Shown piece by piece: positions 16,093-25,016 of a stretch of 64,000 bases of DNA. A program made the translations under genes and the position numbers. The notes under the pieces are model-generated. The model searched no databases. It saw only the letters and a list, made by a program, of their open reading frames with translations, and had not been told where the DNA came from. Source of the DNA: Streptomyces aurantiogriseus. Its GTDB lineage: Bacteria; Actinomycetota; Actinomycetes; Streptomycetales; Streptomycetaceae. The DNA lies in NCBI RefSeq assembly GCF_014649375.1, contig NZ_BMSX01000017.1, positions 124,001-188,000 of the forward strand, read 5' to 3'. How positions within the stretch are numbered: position 1 is the first letter of the stretch; each line of letters begins with the position of its first letter.

Positions 16093-16712
16093 CGGTTTCC
16101 CTCCCTCAGGGGCCCGACCGCGGTGGTGCGGTCACCTCTCATCTGTCCGCGCGTTTGCTGGAGTTCCATATGTTTCGCGAGTTTTGTCCGCGCCCGCGAC
16201 AGCCGCGACCGTACGGTCCCCACCGGCACCCCGAGCGCCTCCGCGGCCGCCGCGTAGTCCAGTCCCGACCACACGCACAGCGCCAGCACCTCCCGCTCGG
16301 CCCGGCGCAGCTTCGCCGACGCGGTCCGTACGAGGTCCAGTCGGTCCGCGTCGTCCAGGCGGCCGGCGACCTCGTCGGCGAAGTCCCGCTCCGCCTCCTC
16401 GCGCGGGAGCCGGGCGACGGCCGCCGCGTGTCTTCGGGCCGCGCGGCGGATGTTGCGCGTGACGTTGGTGGCGATGCCCAGCAGCCAGGGGCGCAGGGAA
16501 CCGCCGTCCTCGTCGAGCTTCCCGCGCAGCCGCCAGGCGTCCAGGAAGGTCAGCGAGACGACGTCCTCGGCGACCGTCCACTCCCCCGTGAGCCGGTAGG
16601 CGTAGTTGTAGACGGAACGCGCGTACGCGTCGAAGAGCTCACCGAAGGCCTCGTGGTCCCCCGCGCGGATGCGTTTCCTCAGCGGCCGGTGTGTGCTCGG
16701 AGTCGTATCCAC
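16089..16712 (-). CDS. ECF RNA polymerase sigma factor
   Basis: The 207-residue sigma-70 family protein has region 2 (FGELFDAYARSVYNYAYRLT, then AEDVVSLTFLDAWR) and region 4 (LRRAEREVLALCVWSGLDYA then AAAEALGVPVGTVRSRLSRART). It directs polymerase to a small set of promoters. It is coupled by a 4-base overlap to the membrane gene downstream, as in sigma/anti-sigma pairs. The C-terminal extra 25 residues (MELQQTRGQMRGDRTTAVGP) are Arg/Gln rich and not part of region 4. Targets are not visible. The gene is separated from ccsB by a strong terminator. Confidence 0.92.
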   Translation of the reverse strand: MDTTPSTHRPLRKRIRAGDHEAFGELFDAYARSVYNYAYRLTGEWTVAEDVVSLTFLDAWRLRGKLDEDGGSLRPWLLGIATNVTRNIRRAARRHAAAVARLPREEAERDFADEVAGRLDDADRLDLVRTASAKLRRAEREVLALCVWSGLDYAAAAEALGVPVGTVRSRLSRARTKLAKHMELQQTRGQMRGDRTTAVGPLREGNR

Positions 16713-16738
16713 GCCCCTCTACCTGTCCGCATGACAAA

Positions 16739-16774
16739 GGCCGGTTCCCGTGACCCACGTCACAGGAACCGGCC
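16739..16774 (-). terminator. Terminator of the ccs/res operon
   Basis: A hairpin with arms GGCCGGTTCC (16739-16748) and GGAACCGGCC (16765-16774), with an inner GTGAC/GTCAC stem, lies 17 bases past the ccsB stop. On the minus strand it is followed by TTTGTCAT, so it has both the stem and a short U-run of an intrinsic terminator. Confidence 0.75.
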
Positions 16775-16790
16775 CTCACGGTACGGGAGT

Positions 16791-17918
16791 TCAGAACCCC
16801 GCGGACTGGAGCACGCCCAGGCCGACATCGGCGTAGGAGTGCTTGCCGGAGACGAAGATGTTGACGCCGTAGTAGTTGAACAGCCAGCAGCCGAAGGCGA
16901 TCAGGGCCAGGTAGGCGGCCTTGCGGCCCTTCCAGCCGGCCGTGGCGCGGGCGTGCAGATAGCAGGCGTAGGCGACCCAGGTGATGAACGACCAGGTCTC
17001 CTTGGGGTCCCAGCCCCAGTAGCGGCCCCAGGCGTCGCCCGCCCAGATCGCGCCCGCGATGATCGTGAACGTCCACAGCGGGAAGACGGCCGCGTTGACG
17101 CGGTAGGAGAACTTGTCGAGGGAGGCCGCGGCGGGCAGCCGGTCGAGGACCGAGTTGGCGAACCGGCCGGGCTTGCCGCCGCTCGCCAGCTTGTTCTCGT
17201 AGGAGTCCTTGAACAGGTACAGGACCGTGGAGACCGCGCCGACGTAGAACACCGCGCCGCAGAAGATCGCGGTGGAGACGTGGATGTAGAGCCAGTACGA
17301 GTGCAGGGCGGGGACCAGCTGGTCGCTCGCGGTGTAGAGGACGGTGACCGCGAGACCGAGGTCGAGCAGGACCGTGGTGATCAGGAACAGCCCGAGCCAG
17401 CGCACGTTCTTCTTCAGCGCCAGCAGCGTGAGGTACACGCCGACGGCCACCGTGGAGAAGGTGATGTTGAACTCGTACATGTTGCCCCACGGGGCCCGCT
17501 CCACAGAGAGCGCGCGGGTGAGCACCCCGCCGAACTCGATCAGGAAGGCGAGCACGGTGAGGGAGATCGCGATCCGCCCGTACAGGTCGCCCTGCTCGTC
17601 CCCGCCGTGCGCCCCCGGTCCGTCCGGCACGTCCCGCGCACCGGCCGCGGCCCGCACGACGACCTTCGGCCGCTCCAGTACGGCGGTCCCGCCGGCCTTC
17701 TTGACGGTGACGGCCGGGGCCTTCTTCGCCGCGGTCTGCGCGGTGAGCGCGGCGGCGGTGCGGCCGACCTTGCTGCGGCTGCCGAAGAGCCATTCGGCGA
17801 TGTAGGCGAAGAAGGCCAGGGTGTAGACGGCCATCGCGGAGTAGATCAGCGTGTTGCTGATGTTCGCGAGGTTCTCGTTGGCGGCGGCGGCCAGCTCGGT
17901 TGCGGCGGCGAGAGTCAC
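16791..17918 (-). CDS. ccsB: Cytochrome c biogenesis protein CcsB (ResC)
   Basis: CcsB is the haem-handling half of the System II cytochrome c synthetase. The 375-residue membrane protein has the haem-binding WWD-type motif as WGRYWGWDPKETWSFITW, with a preceding WAGDA, and about eight membrane helices. A basic cytosolic insert (residues about 50-105, rich in Lys, Val, Pro) sits between helix one and two. His residues near HVSTAIF and at the C-terminal GKHSYAD are likely haem ligands. The start overlaps the resB stop by ATGA. It works with ResB on the outer face of the membrane to attach haem to apocytochromes. Confidence 0.95.
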   Translation of the reverse strand: MTLAAATELAAAANENLANISNTLIYSAMAVYTLAFFAYIAEWLFGSRSKVGRTAAALTAQTAAKKAPAVTVKKAGGTAVLERPKVVVRAAAGARDVPDGPGAHGGDEQGDLYGRIAISLTVLAFLIEFGGVLTRALSVERAPWGNMYEFNITFSTVAVGVYLTLLALKKNVRWLGLFLITTVLLDLGLAVTVLYTASDQLVPALHSYWLYIHVSTAIFCGAVFYVGAVSTVLYLFKDSYENKLASGGKPGRFANSVLDRLPAAASLDKFSYRVNAAVFPLWTFTIIAGAIWAGDAWGRYWGWDPKETWSFITWVAYACYLHARATAGWKGRKAAYLALIAFGCWLFNYYGVNIFVSGKHSYADVGLGVLQSAGF

Positions 17919-19642
17919 TTCTCAGCCCCTTCGGCAGGTACGGCTTGGGGGTCGGGGGATTTCGAGGAGTCTGCGGAGTCGTCGTCCGGGTCGGGCGCCC
18001 CGGGGGCCTGGTCGTACAGGATCCCGGCGAGGTCGCCGAGTTCCTCGGGCACCTTGGCGGACTCGCTGCGGCCGAGGCCGGCCATCTCGACGACCGTCAC
18101 ACCGTCGGCGCCCTGCACCGCACGCACCCACACCCGGCGGCGCTGGATGAACAGGGAGCCGGCCAGACCGAAGATCGCGGCGATCGCGCCGCCGAGCGCC
18201 CAGCCGCTGCCGGGCTGCTGGGTGATCTGGAAGTTCGCCCACTCCTTGGTGCCCTCGTAGGTGATCGAACCGGCGCCGTTCGGCAGCGTCATGGTCTCGC
18301 CCGGCTTGAGGTTCTCCCGCATCTGCAGGCCCTTGGCGTCCTTGAACCCCTTCATGTGGGTCTTGTCGAGCTGGTACACGCTCTGCGGGATGCCCGAGTT
18401 GACCCCGAGGTCGCCGTAGTAGGGCTCCAGGTTGAGCACCGGGTTCAGCAACGCCGGGAAGACGGAGGACACCTCGTTGCCCTTGGCGTAGCTCGGCAGG
18501 AAGAAGGCCTGGAAGGCGAGCTGCTCGCTGACGCCCTTGGCGTTCCGGTAGCCGTCGAGGACCTTGATCACGCCGGAGGAGGTGACGTTGGAGTCCAGCG
18601 GCAGCAGCGGGACGGCGTCGCTGTAGACGATGTTGCCCTTGCCGTCCCGGACGGTGACGACGGGGGCGTAGCCGTGCGCGGTGAGGTAGACCTTCGAGTC
18701 GCCGATCTCCAGCGGGTGGTTGACCTTGACGACGGTCTTCTTGTCCTTGCCGTAGGCGCCTTCGGAGTAGGTGAGGGCGGCCTCGTAGGTGCGCGGGGTG
18801 CCCTTGTTGGGGCCGGAGACCTCGTAGGTGCCCTTGAAGTCGTTCAGAGTGAAGCTGAACGGCGTCAGGTCGTCGGTGCTGAAGAGGGTGCCGGACTTGA
18901 TGTCGTCGTACTGGGTGAGGGTGTTGGAGAAGCCGTCGCCCTCGAGCACCAGCTTGTTGCCCTCCATCTTGAACAGCTGGCCCCAGGCGAAGGCGACCAG
19001 CATCACGATGAGGGCGATGTGGAAGGCGAGGTTGCCGACCTCCCGCAGATAGCCCTTCTCTGCGGCGACGGCGTCCCCGGCGACATGCGCGCGGAAGCGG
19101 CGCTTCCGCAGGAGGGCGAGGGCGGCCTCGCGCACCTGCTCCGGCTCGGCCTCGGTGCGCCACGTCGTGTACGCGGGCAGCCGGGTCAGCCGCTTGGGGG
19201 CGCCCGGCGGACGGCCGCGCAGCTGGCCCACGAACTGCCAGGTGCGGGGCACGATGCAGCCGATGAGGGAGACGAACAGCAGGATGTAGATCGCGGAGAA
19301 CCACACCGAGCTGTAGACGTGGAAGAGGCCGAGCTTGTCGTAGATCGGCGCGAGGGTGGGGTGGTCCTTCTCGAACGCGGCGACCTTCGTGGCGTCGGTG
19401 CCGGTCTGCGGGATCAGCGAGCCGGGGATCGCGCCGAGCGCCAGCAGCAGCAGGAGCAGCAGGGCGACCCGCATCGAGGTGAGCTGGCGCCAGAACCAGC
19501 GGGCCCAGCCGATGACACCGAGGGACGGCACGCCGGTGAGCGTCTCCGCGGGCGCGGTGGACAGCTGGGAGCCGGCGGCGCCGAGGTCCTGGTCGTCGGG
19601 GGCGGCGGCCGGGGTCTCGCCGGGCGCGGTGGTCTTGCTCAT
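17915..19642 (-). CDS. resB: Cytochrome c biogenesis protein ResB
   Basis: ResB (Ccs1) forms the System II haem lyase with CcsB. The 575-residue protein has a cytosolic N terminus, membrane helices around MRVALLLLLLLALGAIPGSL, SAIYILLFVSLIGCIVP and HIALIVMLVAFAWGQLF, a large outer domain and a final helix WALGGAIAAIFGLAGSLF. IPQTG after the first helix and PRTW after the second are typical. It is flanked tightly by ccdA (three bases) and ccsB (4-base overlap), so the order ccdA-resB-ccsB is one operon. The acidic tail PDDDSADSSKSPD is cytosolic. Confidence 0.95.
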   Translation of the reverse strand: MSKTTAPGETPAAAPDDQDLGAAGSQLSTAPAETLTGVPSLGVIGWARWFWRQLTSMRVALLLLLLLALGAIPGSLIPQTGTDATKVAAFEKDHPTLAPIYDKLGLFHVYSSVWFSAIYILLFVSLIGCIVPRTWQFVGQLRGRPPGAPKRLTRLPAYTTWRTEAEPEQVREAALALLRKRRFRAHVAGDAVAAEKGYLREVGNLAFHIALIVMLVAFAWGQLFKMEGNKLVLEGDGFSNTLTQYDDIKSGTLFSTDDLTPFSFTLNDFKGTYEVSGPNKGTPRTYEAALTYSEGAYGKDKKTVVKVNHPLEIGDSKVYLTAHGYAPVVTVRDGKGNIVYSDAVPLLPLDSNVTSSGVIKVLDGYRNAKGVSEQLAFQAFFLPSYAKGNEVSSVFPALLNPVLNLEPYYGDLGVNSGIPQSVYQLDKTHMKGFKDAKGLQMRENLKPGETMTLPNGAGSITYEGTKEWANFQITQQPGSGWALGGAIAAIFGLAGSLFIQRRRVWVRAVQGADGVTVVEMAGLGRSESAKVPEELGDLAGILYDQAPGAPDPDDDSADSSKSPDPQAVPAEGAEK

Positions 19643-19645
19643 GGA

Positions 19646-20416
19646 TCAGATCCCCACAGTGAAGCCGGTGGACCAGGACTGCATGTCCTGCACGAGGCGG
19701 TCCCACGCGCCCGTCAGCAGCAGCAGACCGGTCACGATCATCATCGTGCCGCCGATCCGCATGACCCAGACGTAGTGGCGCTTGACCCAGCCGAAGGCGC
19801 CGAGCGCCTTGCGGAAGGCGACCGCGGCGAGCACGAAGGGCACGCCGAGGCCGAGGCAGTAGGCGACGGTCAGTATGGCACCGCGGCCCGCGCTCCCCTG
19901 CTGGGAGGACAGGGCGATCACGGAGGCGAGGGTCGGGCCGATGCACGGGGTCCAGCCGATGCCGAACAGTGCGCCGAGCAGCGGGGCGCCGACCAGCCCG
20001 GTGGCGGGCTTCTTGTGGAAGCGGAACTCCCGCTGGGTCATCCAGGGCATGAGCCCCATGAAGAAGACGCCCATGAGGATCATGAGCACGCCCAGCACCT
20101 TGGACAGAGTGCCCTGGTTCTCCAGGAGCGTCTCGCCGAAGTAGCCGAACAGGGCCCCGCTGGAGACGAACACGGCGGTGAAGCCGAGGACGAAGAGGGA
20201 GGCGCCCGCGACCATCCGTCCGCGGCGGGCCTCGGCCAGGTCGGTGCCGGCGACTCCGGTGACGTACGACAGATAGCCGGGGACGAGGGGCAGGACGCAG
20301 GGGGAGAAGAAGGAGACGAGACCGCCGAGCAGCGCGATGGGCAGGGCGAGCAGCAGCGCGCCGTTGAGCACCGTGTCGTTGTAGCCCGTCACGGCGAGCG
20401 TGGTGACCGCGCTCAC
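19646..20416 (-). CDS. ccdA: Cytochrome c biogenesis protein CcdA
   Basis: CcdA moves reducing power from cytosolic thioredoxin across the membrane to ResA. The 256-residue protein has six or seven helices of the DsbD transmembrane type. The two redox cysteines are in FFSPCVLPLVPGYLSY and GWTPCIGPTLA. It starts one base after the resA stop, so it is certainly in the operon. Its electron acceptor is the adjacent ResA, which keeps the apocytochrome CxxCH cysteines reduced for haem attachment. Confidence 0.95.
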   Translation of the reverse strand: MSAVTTLAVTGYNDTVLNGALLLALPIALLGGLVSFFSPCVLPLVPGYLSYVTGVAGTDLAEARRGRMVAGASLFVLGFTAVFVSSGALFGYFGETLLENQGTLSKVLGVLMILMGVFFMGLMPWMTQREFRFHKKPATGLVGAPLLGALFGIGWTPCIGPTLASVIALSSQQGSAGRGAILTVAYCLGLGVPFVLAAVAFRKALGAFGWVKRHYVWVMRIGGTMMIVTGLLLLTGAWDRLVQDMQSWSTGFTVGI

Positions 20417-20417
20417 G

Positions 20418-21047
20418 TCACTTCTCCGCGAGGACCGGGGCGATCATCCCGCGCAGCTTCTCCTCGCTGAGCGCGGCCAGCGAGCGGGCGGCGATCTTCC
20501 CCTCCCGGTCGAGGATGAGCGTGGAGGGGATCGCCTGCAGGTTGAGGGTGCCCGCCTCGAAGCGGAGCATCAGCTTGCCGGTCGGGTCGTACAGGCTGGG
20601 GTAGGTGACGCCCTGCTCCTTCTCGAAGGCGAGGGCGTTGGCGGCTTTGGTGTCCCGGGTGTTGATGCCGACGAACTGCACGCCCTTGCCCTGGAGGTCC
20701 TTGTAGACCTTCTCGAAGCCCGGCGCCTCAGCGCGGCAGGGGGCGCACCAGGAGCCCCACACGTTCAGGACGACGATCTTGCCCTTGTAGGAGGAGACGT
20801 CGAGCTGCTTGCCGTCGACGGTCTTGCCGGACAGGTCGGGGGCCGCGTCGCGCTTGCCCTTCTCCACGGTGGAGATGCCGTCCTTGCCCATGACGAACTT
20901 GGTGTCACCGCCTCCGCCGGAGATGCCTCCGGAGGTGCACGCGGACACGAGCAGTGCCGCGACGGCGGCTCCGGCGGTCGTCCACGCGGCGCGGCGCGAG
21001 CGGATCCAGGTGGTCGAGCGCAGGGGGGCGCGGCTGGCGGCACTCAT
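20418..21047 (-). CDS. resA: ResA-like thiol-disulphide oxidoreductase (TlpA family lipoprotein)
   Basis: The 209-residue protein has a signal peptide with lipobox LVSAC (Cys37), then a thioredoxin fold of the AhpC/TSA-Redoxin type with active site WCAPC (Cys101, Cys104) in VVLNVWGSWCAPCRAEAPGF, and the cis-Pro loop LQAIPSTLIL. It reduces apocytochrome c on the outer membrane face. It is the first gene of the resA-ccdA-resB-ccsB operon, 66 bases downstream of the start-side of the lipoprotein gene on the same strand. The first 17 residues before the hydrophobic core are unusually basic. Confidence 0.93.
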   Translation of the reverse strand: MSAASRAPLRSTTWIRSRRAAWTTAGAAVAALLVSACTSGGISGGGGDTKFVMGKDGISTVEKGKRDAAPDLSGKTVDGKQLDVSSYKGKIVVLNVWGSWCAPCRAEAPGFEKVYKDLQGKGVQFVGINTRDTKAANALAFEKEQGVTYPSLYDPTGKLMLRFEAGTLNLQAIPSTLILDREGKIAARSLAALSEEKLRGMIAPVLAEK

Positions 21048-21113
21048 GTGAAAAGTTTCGCATGCCCGTTCTGGGGATCTTGCGCACCCCCCTTGTGGGG
21101 GGAAACCCGCATT

Positions 21114-22421
21114 TCAGGCCGCGGCTCCGGAGGCCGGGGAAGAGGCGCCGGAGGAGGCGGTGGAGGTGCCCTTGAGGAACTCGTTCCAGCCACCGGCCGG
21201 TTCCTGCCCCACCTCGAGCGTGCGCAGTTTGGCCAGCACCTCCGGCTTCTGTACGTCGATCCAGTCGACGAACTGCCGGAAGGAGACCAGCCGCACGTCC
21301 CCGCCCTTCTCCTTCTCACGGGCGATGTGCTTGAAGGCCTCCTCGACGGCGTCCATGTAGATGCCGCCGTTCCACTGCTCGAAGTGGTTGCCGACGAAGA
21401 AGGGTGCGCGATTCGTCTCGTATGCCCGCTTGAATCCCTGTATGTACGCCTGGGCGGACTGCTCCCGCCAGCGCGGGTAGTTGTGGCTGGGGGCGTTGGT
21501 GGAGTTGATCGACTGGTTGGCGAGCATGTTGTAGTCCATCGAGAGGACCTCGAAGCCGCGCCCGGGGAAAGGTATCTGCTGCAACGGCAGGTCCCATATG
21601 CCCTGCTTCCTGTCCGGCCAGACCTGGCGGCCGCCCGACGAGGAGGCGTCGTAACGCCAGCCCAGGGAGCGGGCGGTGGGCAGCAGGTTGTCCTGGCCGA
21701 GGAGGCAGGGCGTGCGGCCGCCGACGAGCTCCTTGTCGTAGTCGAAGGGGAGCGCGGGCAGGTCGGTCCACCCGGTGTTGGTGCGCCACTCCTTGACGAA
21801 GGACTTGGCCTGGTCGATCTCGCTGCGCCACTGCCGGGGCGTCCACTTGCCGACCGAGCCGTAGCCGTCCCCGCAGAAGTGCCCGTTGAAGTGGGTGCCT
21901 ATCTCGTGGCCCTCGAGCCAGGCACGGCGGAGGTTCTTCAGCGTGTCCCTGATGTGCGCGTCGGTGAGGTAGCCGATGTCGGAGGCGCCACGGGGGTTGT
22001 TGGGCGGGTCGTAGAGCCGCTTCTTCGACTCGGGCAGGAGGTAGATCCCGGAGAGGAAGAAAGTCATGGACGCGCCGTGCTCCTTGGCGAGGTCCAGGAA
22101 GCGCGAGAAGAGGCCGTTGCCGACCTCGCCGGCGCCGTCCCAGGAGAAGACGACGAACTGCGGCGGCTCCTGCCCGGGTTCCAGCGGTACCGGCTTGGCG
22201 GGCTGGTGGGGCTGCTTGCCGGTGAAGGAGGTGGAACCGTCACCGAGGGGGCGGGCGGTGACCGTCGGGGAGGCCTTGGGCGAGGCGGAACCGTTCTTCC
22301 CGGAACCCGCGGACTGGTTCGGCCCCTCTGAAGGGGTGGTGAGCTCGGCGCATCCGGTGAGTCCGGCGGCCACGGCTCCGGCCCCGAGTCCGAGTGCTCC
22401 CCTTCGGGTGAGAGTGCGCAT
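21114..22421 (-). CDS. Tat-type lipoprotein with polysaccharide-deacetylase-like domain
   Basis: The 435-residue exported protein begins MRTLTRRGALGLGAGAVAAG and has lipobox LTGC, so it is a Tat-targeted lipoprotein. A Ser/Pro-rich linker leads to a domain with FVVFSWDGAGE, MTFFLSGIYLLP and HEIGTHFNGHFCGD. These sit where NodB deacetylases have their Asp and His-x3-His metal motifs (here H-x3-H in THFNGH). It resembles secreted Streptomyces deacetylase-like proteins. ATG 22421 is used because GGGGAT precedes it. An in-frame ATG at 22439 would add six residues. It precedes resA and may be on the same transcript. Substrate unproven. Confidence 0.8.
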   Translation of the reverse strand: MRTLTRRGALGLGAGAVAAGLTGCAELTTPSEGPNQSAGSGKNGSASPKASPTVTARPLGDGSTSFTGKQPHQPAKPVPLEPGQEPPQFVVFSWDGAGEVGNGLFSRFLDLAKEHGASMTFFLSGIYLLPESKKRLYDPPNNPRGASDIGYLTDAHIRDTLKNLRRAWLEGHEIGTHFNGHFCGDGYGSVGKWTPRQWRSEIDQAKSFVKEWRTNTGWTDLPALPFDYDKELVGGRTPCLLGQDNLLPTARSLGWRYDASSSGGRQVWPDRKQGIWDLPLQQIPFPGRGFEVLSMDYNMLANQSINSTNAPSHNYPRWREQSAQAYIQGFKRAYETNRAPFFVGNHFEQWNGGIYMDAVEEAFKHIAREKEKGGDVRLVSFRQFVDWIDVQKPEVLAKLRTLEVGQEPAGGWNEFLKGTSTASSGASSPASGAAA

Positions 22422-22556
22422 GGCATCCCCGTTCGTCACGTGCTCTGCTGGTCACCCAGTCAGAGGACGGGCCGAACGGGGAGGTTCCGCCAATACTTCT
22501 GGATTCCGTAACAGACAAACCGATTAAGACACTTATCGCCCGGGCCTTCCGCGGGA

Positions 22557-23240
22557 CTATGCCCCGAAGGCCTTGCCCTTCCCCTTCACCGGCTTGGCGC
22601 CGGCCAGGAGATGGGCGGGGACGAGGTCACGGGCGGGCTCGGTGTAGCCGACGGAGACGATCGTGTCGCCCTGGTAGGTGAAGGTCGTCAGGGAGGCGAG
22701 CGTGCACTGCCGCTTGCGCGGGTCGTGCCACAGCCGCCGCCGCTCGACGTAGGACCGCACGATCCAGATCGGCAGCTGATGGCTGACGAGCACGGCCTCG
22801 TGCCCCCGCGCCTGGTCCTTCGCGGTGTTCAGCGCGCCCATCATCCGCACGACCTGGTCGACGTACGGCTCGCCCCAGGATGGCTTGAACGGGTTGTAGA
22901 TGTGCCGCCAGTTCTCGGGCCGCCGCAGCGCCCCGTCCCCTATGCCGAAGGTCTTGCCCTGGAAGACGTTGTCGGCCTCGATGAGCCGCTCGTCGGTGGC
23001 GAGGTCCAGCCCGTGCGCCTTGGCGATCGGCGTCGCCGTCTCCTGCGCCCGCTCCAGCGGGGAGGCGCACACGTAGGTGACGTCACGGGGGGCGAGGTGC
23101 TCGGCGACCCGGTCGGCCATCCGCCGGCCCAGCTCGGAGAGGTGGTAGCCGGCGAGACGGCCGTAGAGGATGCCGTCCGGGTTGGCCACCTCGCCGTGCC
23201 GCATGAGGTGGACGACGGTGATGTCCTTGTCGGTGGTCAT
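22557..23240 (-). CDS. Histidine phosphatase (phosphoglycerate mutase-like)
   Basis: The 227-residue protein starts MTTDKDITVVHLMRHGEVAN, with the phospho-accepting His15 in the RHG motif. The second catalytic His is in EAVLVSHQLPIW, and ASPLERAQETATPIA gives the conserved Arg. This is the histidine phosphatase superfamily. The substrate cannot be told (small phosphoesters or a phosphoprotein). ATG 23240 overlaps the hemL stop by four bases, which couples it to haem synthesis. The C terminus ends in a Lys-rich KPVKGKGKAFGA. Confidence 0.9.
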   Translation of the reverse strand: MTTDKDITVVHLMRHGEVANPDGILYGRLAGYHLSELGRRMADRVAEHLAPRDVTYVCASPLERAQETATPIAKAHGLDLATDERLIEADNVFQGKTFGIGDGALRRPENWRHIYNPFKPSWGEPYVDQVVRMMGALNTAKDQARGHEAVLVSHQLPIWIVRSYVERRRLWHDPRKRQCTLASLTTFTYQGDTIVSVGYTEPARDLVPAHLLAGAKPVKGKGKAFGA

Positions 23241-24556
23241 GCTGCCGTGGCCTCCGCAGCCGCTCGGGCCGCCGCCGGGAGGGCGTCGGCGATCCGCTGG
23301 ACGGCCCGCTCGTCGTGGGCCGCGGACACGAACCAGGACTCGAAGGACGACGGCGGCAGGTAGACGCCGTTCGCCAGCAGCGAGTGGAAGAAGGCCGTGA
23401 ACCGGAAGGACTCCTGCGCCCGGGCGTCCTCGTAGTCGCGCACCGGCCGGTCCGTGAAGAAGACGGAGAACATGTTGGAGGCGCTCTGCAGCGTGTGCGC
23501 GACGCCCTCCTTGCCGAGCGCCTCCGACACGAGCGCCTGGATCTGCTCGGACGCGGCGTTGACCTTGGCGTAGGCGGCGTCGTCGAGGAGACGGAGCTGG
23601 GCGAGCCCGGCGGCGGTGGCGACCGGGTTCCCGGAGAGGGTGCCGGCCTGGTAGACGGGCCCGGCGGGCGCGAGGTGCGCCATGACCTCGGCGCGGCCGC
23701 CGAAGGCCGCGGCCGGGAAGCCGCCGCCCATGACCTTGCCGAAGGTCATCAGGTCGGGCTTGACCCCGTCGATGCCGTACCACCCGGCGCGGCTGGTCCG
23801 GAAGCCGGTCATGACCTCGTCGGAGATGAAGAGCGCGCCGTTCGCCCGGCAGGCGTCCTTCAGGCCCTGGTTGAACCCGGGCAGCGGCGGTACGACGCCC
23901 ATGTTGCCCGGCGAGGCCTCGGTGATCACGCAGGCGATCTCACCGGGATGCCGGTGGAAGGCCTCCTGCACGGCCTCCAGGTCGTTGTAGGGCAGGACGA
24001 TGGTGTCGCCGGCCTGGGCGCCGGTGACACCGGGGGTGTCGGGCAGCGCGAAGGTGGCGACACCGCTGCCCGCCGCGGCGAGGAGCGAGTCGACGTGCCC
24101 GTGGTAACACCCGGCGAACTTGATCACCTTGGTGCGCCGGGTGAACCCGCGGGCGAGGCGGATGGCGGACATGGTGGCCTCGGTCCCGCTGGACACGAGC
24201 CGCACCTGGTCGACGGGCTCGACCCGCGCGACGATCTCCTCGGCGAGGGCGACCTCGCCCTCACCGGGCGTACCGAAGGAGGTACCGCGGGCGACGGCCT
24301 CCTGGACGGCGGCGATCACCTCGGGGTGGGAGTGCCCGAGGATCATGGGCCCCCAGGAACAGACCAGATCGACGTACTCCCGCCCATCGGCGTCGGTCAG
24401 GTACGGACCGCTGCCGGACACCATGAACCGGGGCGTACCGCCCACGGCACGGAAGGCGCGCACCGGGGAGTTCACACCGCCCGGCGTGACGGCGGCCGCG
24501 CGGTCGAACAGAGCCTGCGAGACAGGCGCATCGTATGAATAGGGCAATTCGCTCAT
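23237..24556 (-). CDS. hemL: Glutamate-1-semialdehyde 2,1-aminomutase HemL
   Basis: HemL makes 5-aminolevulinate, the first committed tetrapyrrole precursor, in the C5 pathway. The 439-residue protein has the full class III PLP aminotransferase fold. Lys274 in LMTFGKVMGGGFPAAA forms the Schiff base, and SSGTEATMSAIRLARG and FAGCYHGHVD are typical. It is the first gene of a transcript with the downstream phosphatase. The haem it supplies serves the cytochrome c genes encoded just beyond. The upstream 450 bases hold an array of short direct repeats (see 24703-24771), a possible control region. Confidence 0.95.
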   Translation of the reverse strand: MSELPYSYDAPVSQALFDRAAAVTPGGVNSPVRAFRAVGGTPRFMVSGSGPYLTDADGREYVDLVCSWGPMILGHSHPEVIAAVQEAVARGTSFGTPGEGEVALAEEIVARVEPVDQVRLVSSGTEATMSAIRLARGFTRRTKVIKFAGCYHGHVDSLLAAAGSGVATFALPDTPGVTGAQAGDTIVLPYNDLEAVQEAFHRHPGEIACVITEASPGNMGVVPPLPGFNQGLKDACRANGALFISDEVMTGFRTSRAGWYGIDGVKPDLMTFGKVMGGGFPAAAFGGRAEVMAHLAPAGPVYQAGTLSGNPVATAAGLAQLRLLDDAAYAKVNAASEQIQALVSEALGKEGVAHTLQSASNMFSVFFTDRPVRDYEDARAQESFRFTAFFHSLLANGVYLPPSSFESWFVSAAHDERAVQRIADALPAAARAAAEATAA

Positions 24557-25016
24557 GACCTGCGACTACTCCGACCTTCTCCGACTTCTGGGACTCCGGT
24601 TGCCAGTGACATCACTCAGGGTAGGCCAGGGCGGGCCGGCGACAGCGGGGCCGTCGGGAAGGCCCGGCTGTGGCAGATCGAGGCACATACGGGGCACACA
24701 CCGGGGTACCTGCTGGGGTGCCTGCCGGGGTACTTGCCGGGTACTTGCCAGGCACTTGCCGGGCACTTGCCGGGCCCCGAATGGGACACGGCCGGAGCTT
24801 TGCTGACCGAACGACCAGTCGCCACCCGTACGCCATCTGCGAAACTGGCACCTGTTGACGCAGCTCACACCGACGAAGAGCGGAAGGGCTGCGAAGATCC
24901 TGCGGACAGGTGTTTCACCGCACGTTTCGGCGGGCGGCCGTGGGGGAGGTCACTGACACGATGATCGGGTTGCGCGGCGGGGGCCACGCGTCCTAGAAAA
25001 GCAGTCGGGTGGAGAT
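24557..25016. other. Intergenic region upstream of hemL
   Basis: This 460-base gap separates the divergent hemL and the gene at 25017. It holds six direct repeats (24703-24771) and, nearer the rightward gene, a stretch around 24830-24960 with no clear open frame and lower GC. Short open frames across the repeats on both strands are low complexity and have no ribosome sites. I see no RNA gene. It probably contains both promoters. Confidence 0.6.
24703..24771. repeat. Six 11-12 base direct repeats upstream of hemL
   Basis: The units are at 24703-24714, 24715-24726, 24727-24738, 24739-24749, 24750-24760 and 24761-24771. The consensus is GGGGTACTTGCC, with T/C changes at the TAC (TAC or CAC) and CTTG or CCTG positions, and an A for the first base in unit five. 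Spacing of 11-12 bases is close to one helical turn, so the same face of the DNA shows the same bases six times. Confidence 0.8.

Noticed and set aside
17900..20470. A long open frame (over 850 codons) on the plus strand opposite resB and ccdA
   Set aside because: It is the GC-rich antisense shadow of resB/ccdA; the product is low-complexity Glu/Gly/Val without any fold motif, whereas the minus strand encodes complete known proteins.
24703..24771. A short CRISPR-like array
   Set aside because: Units are only 11-12 bases, contiguous without spacers, and no cas genes are present. It is a plain direct-repeat tract.
24555..24868. Small open frames across the hemL upstream repeats
   Set aside because: They are periodic low-complexity peptides created by the repeats, without ribosome sites, on both strands and in several frames.
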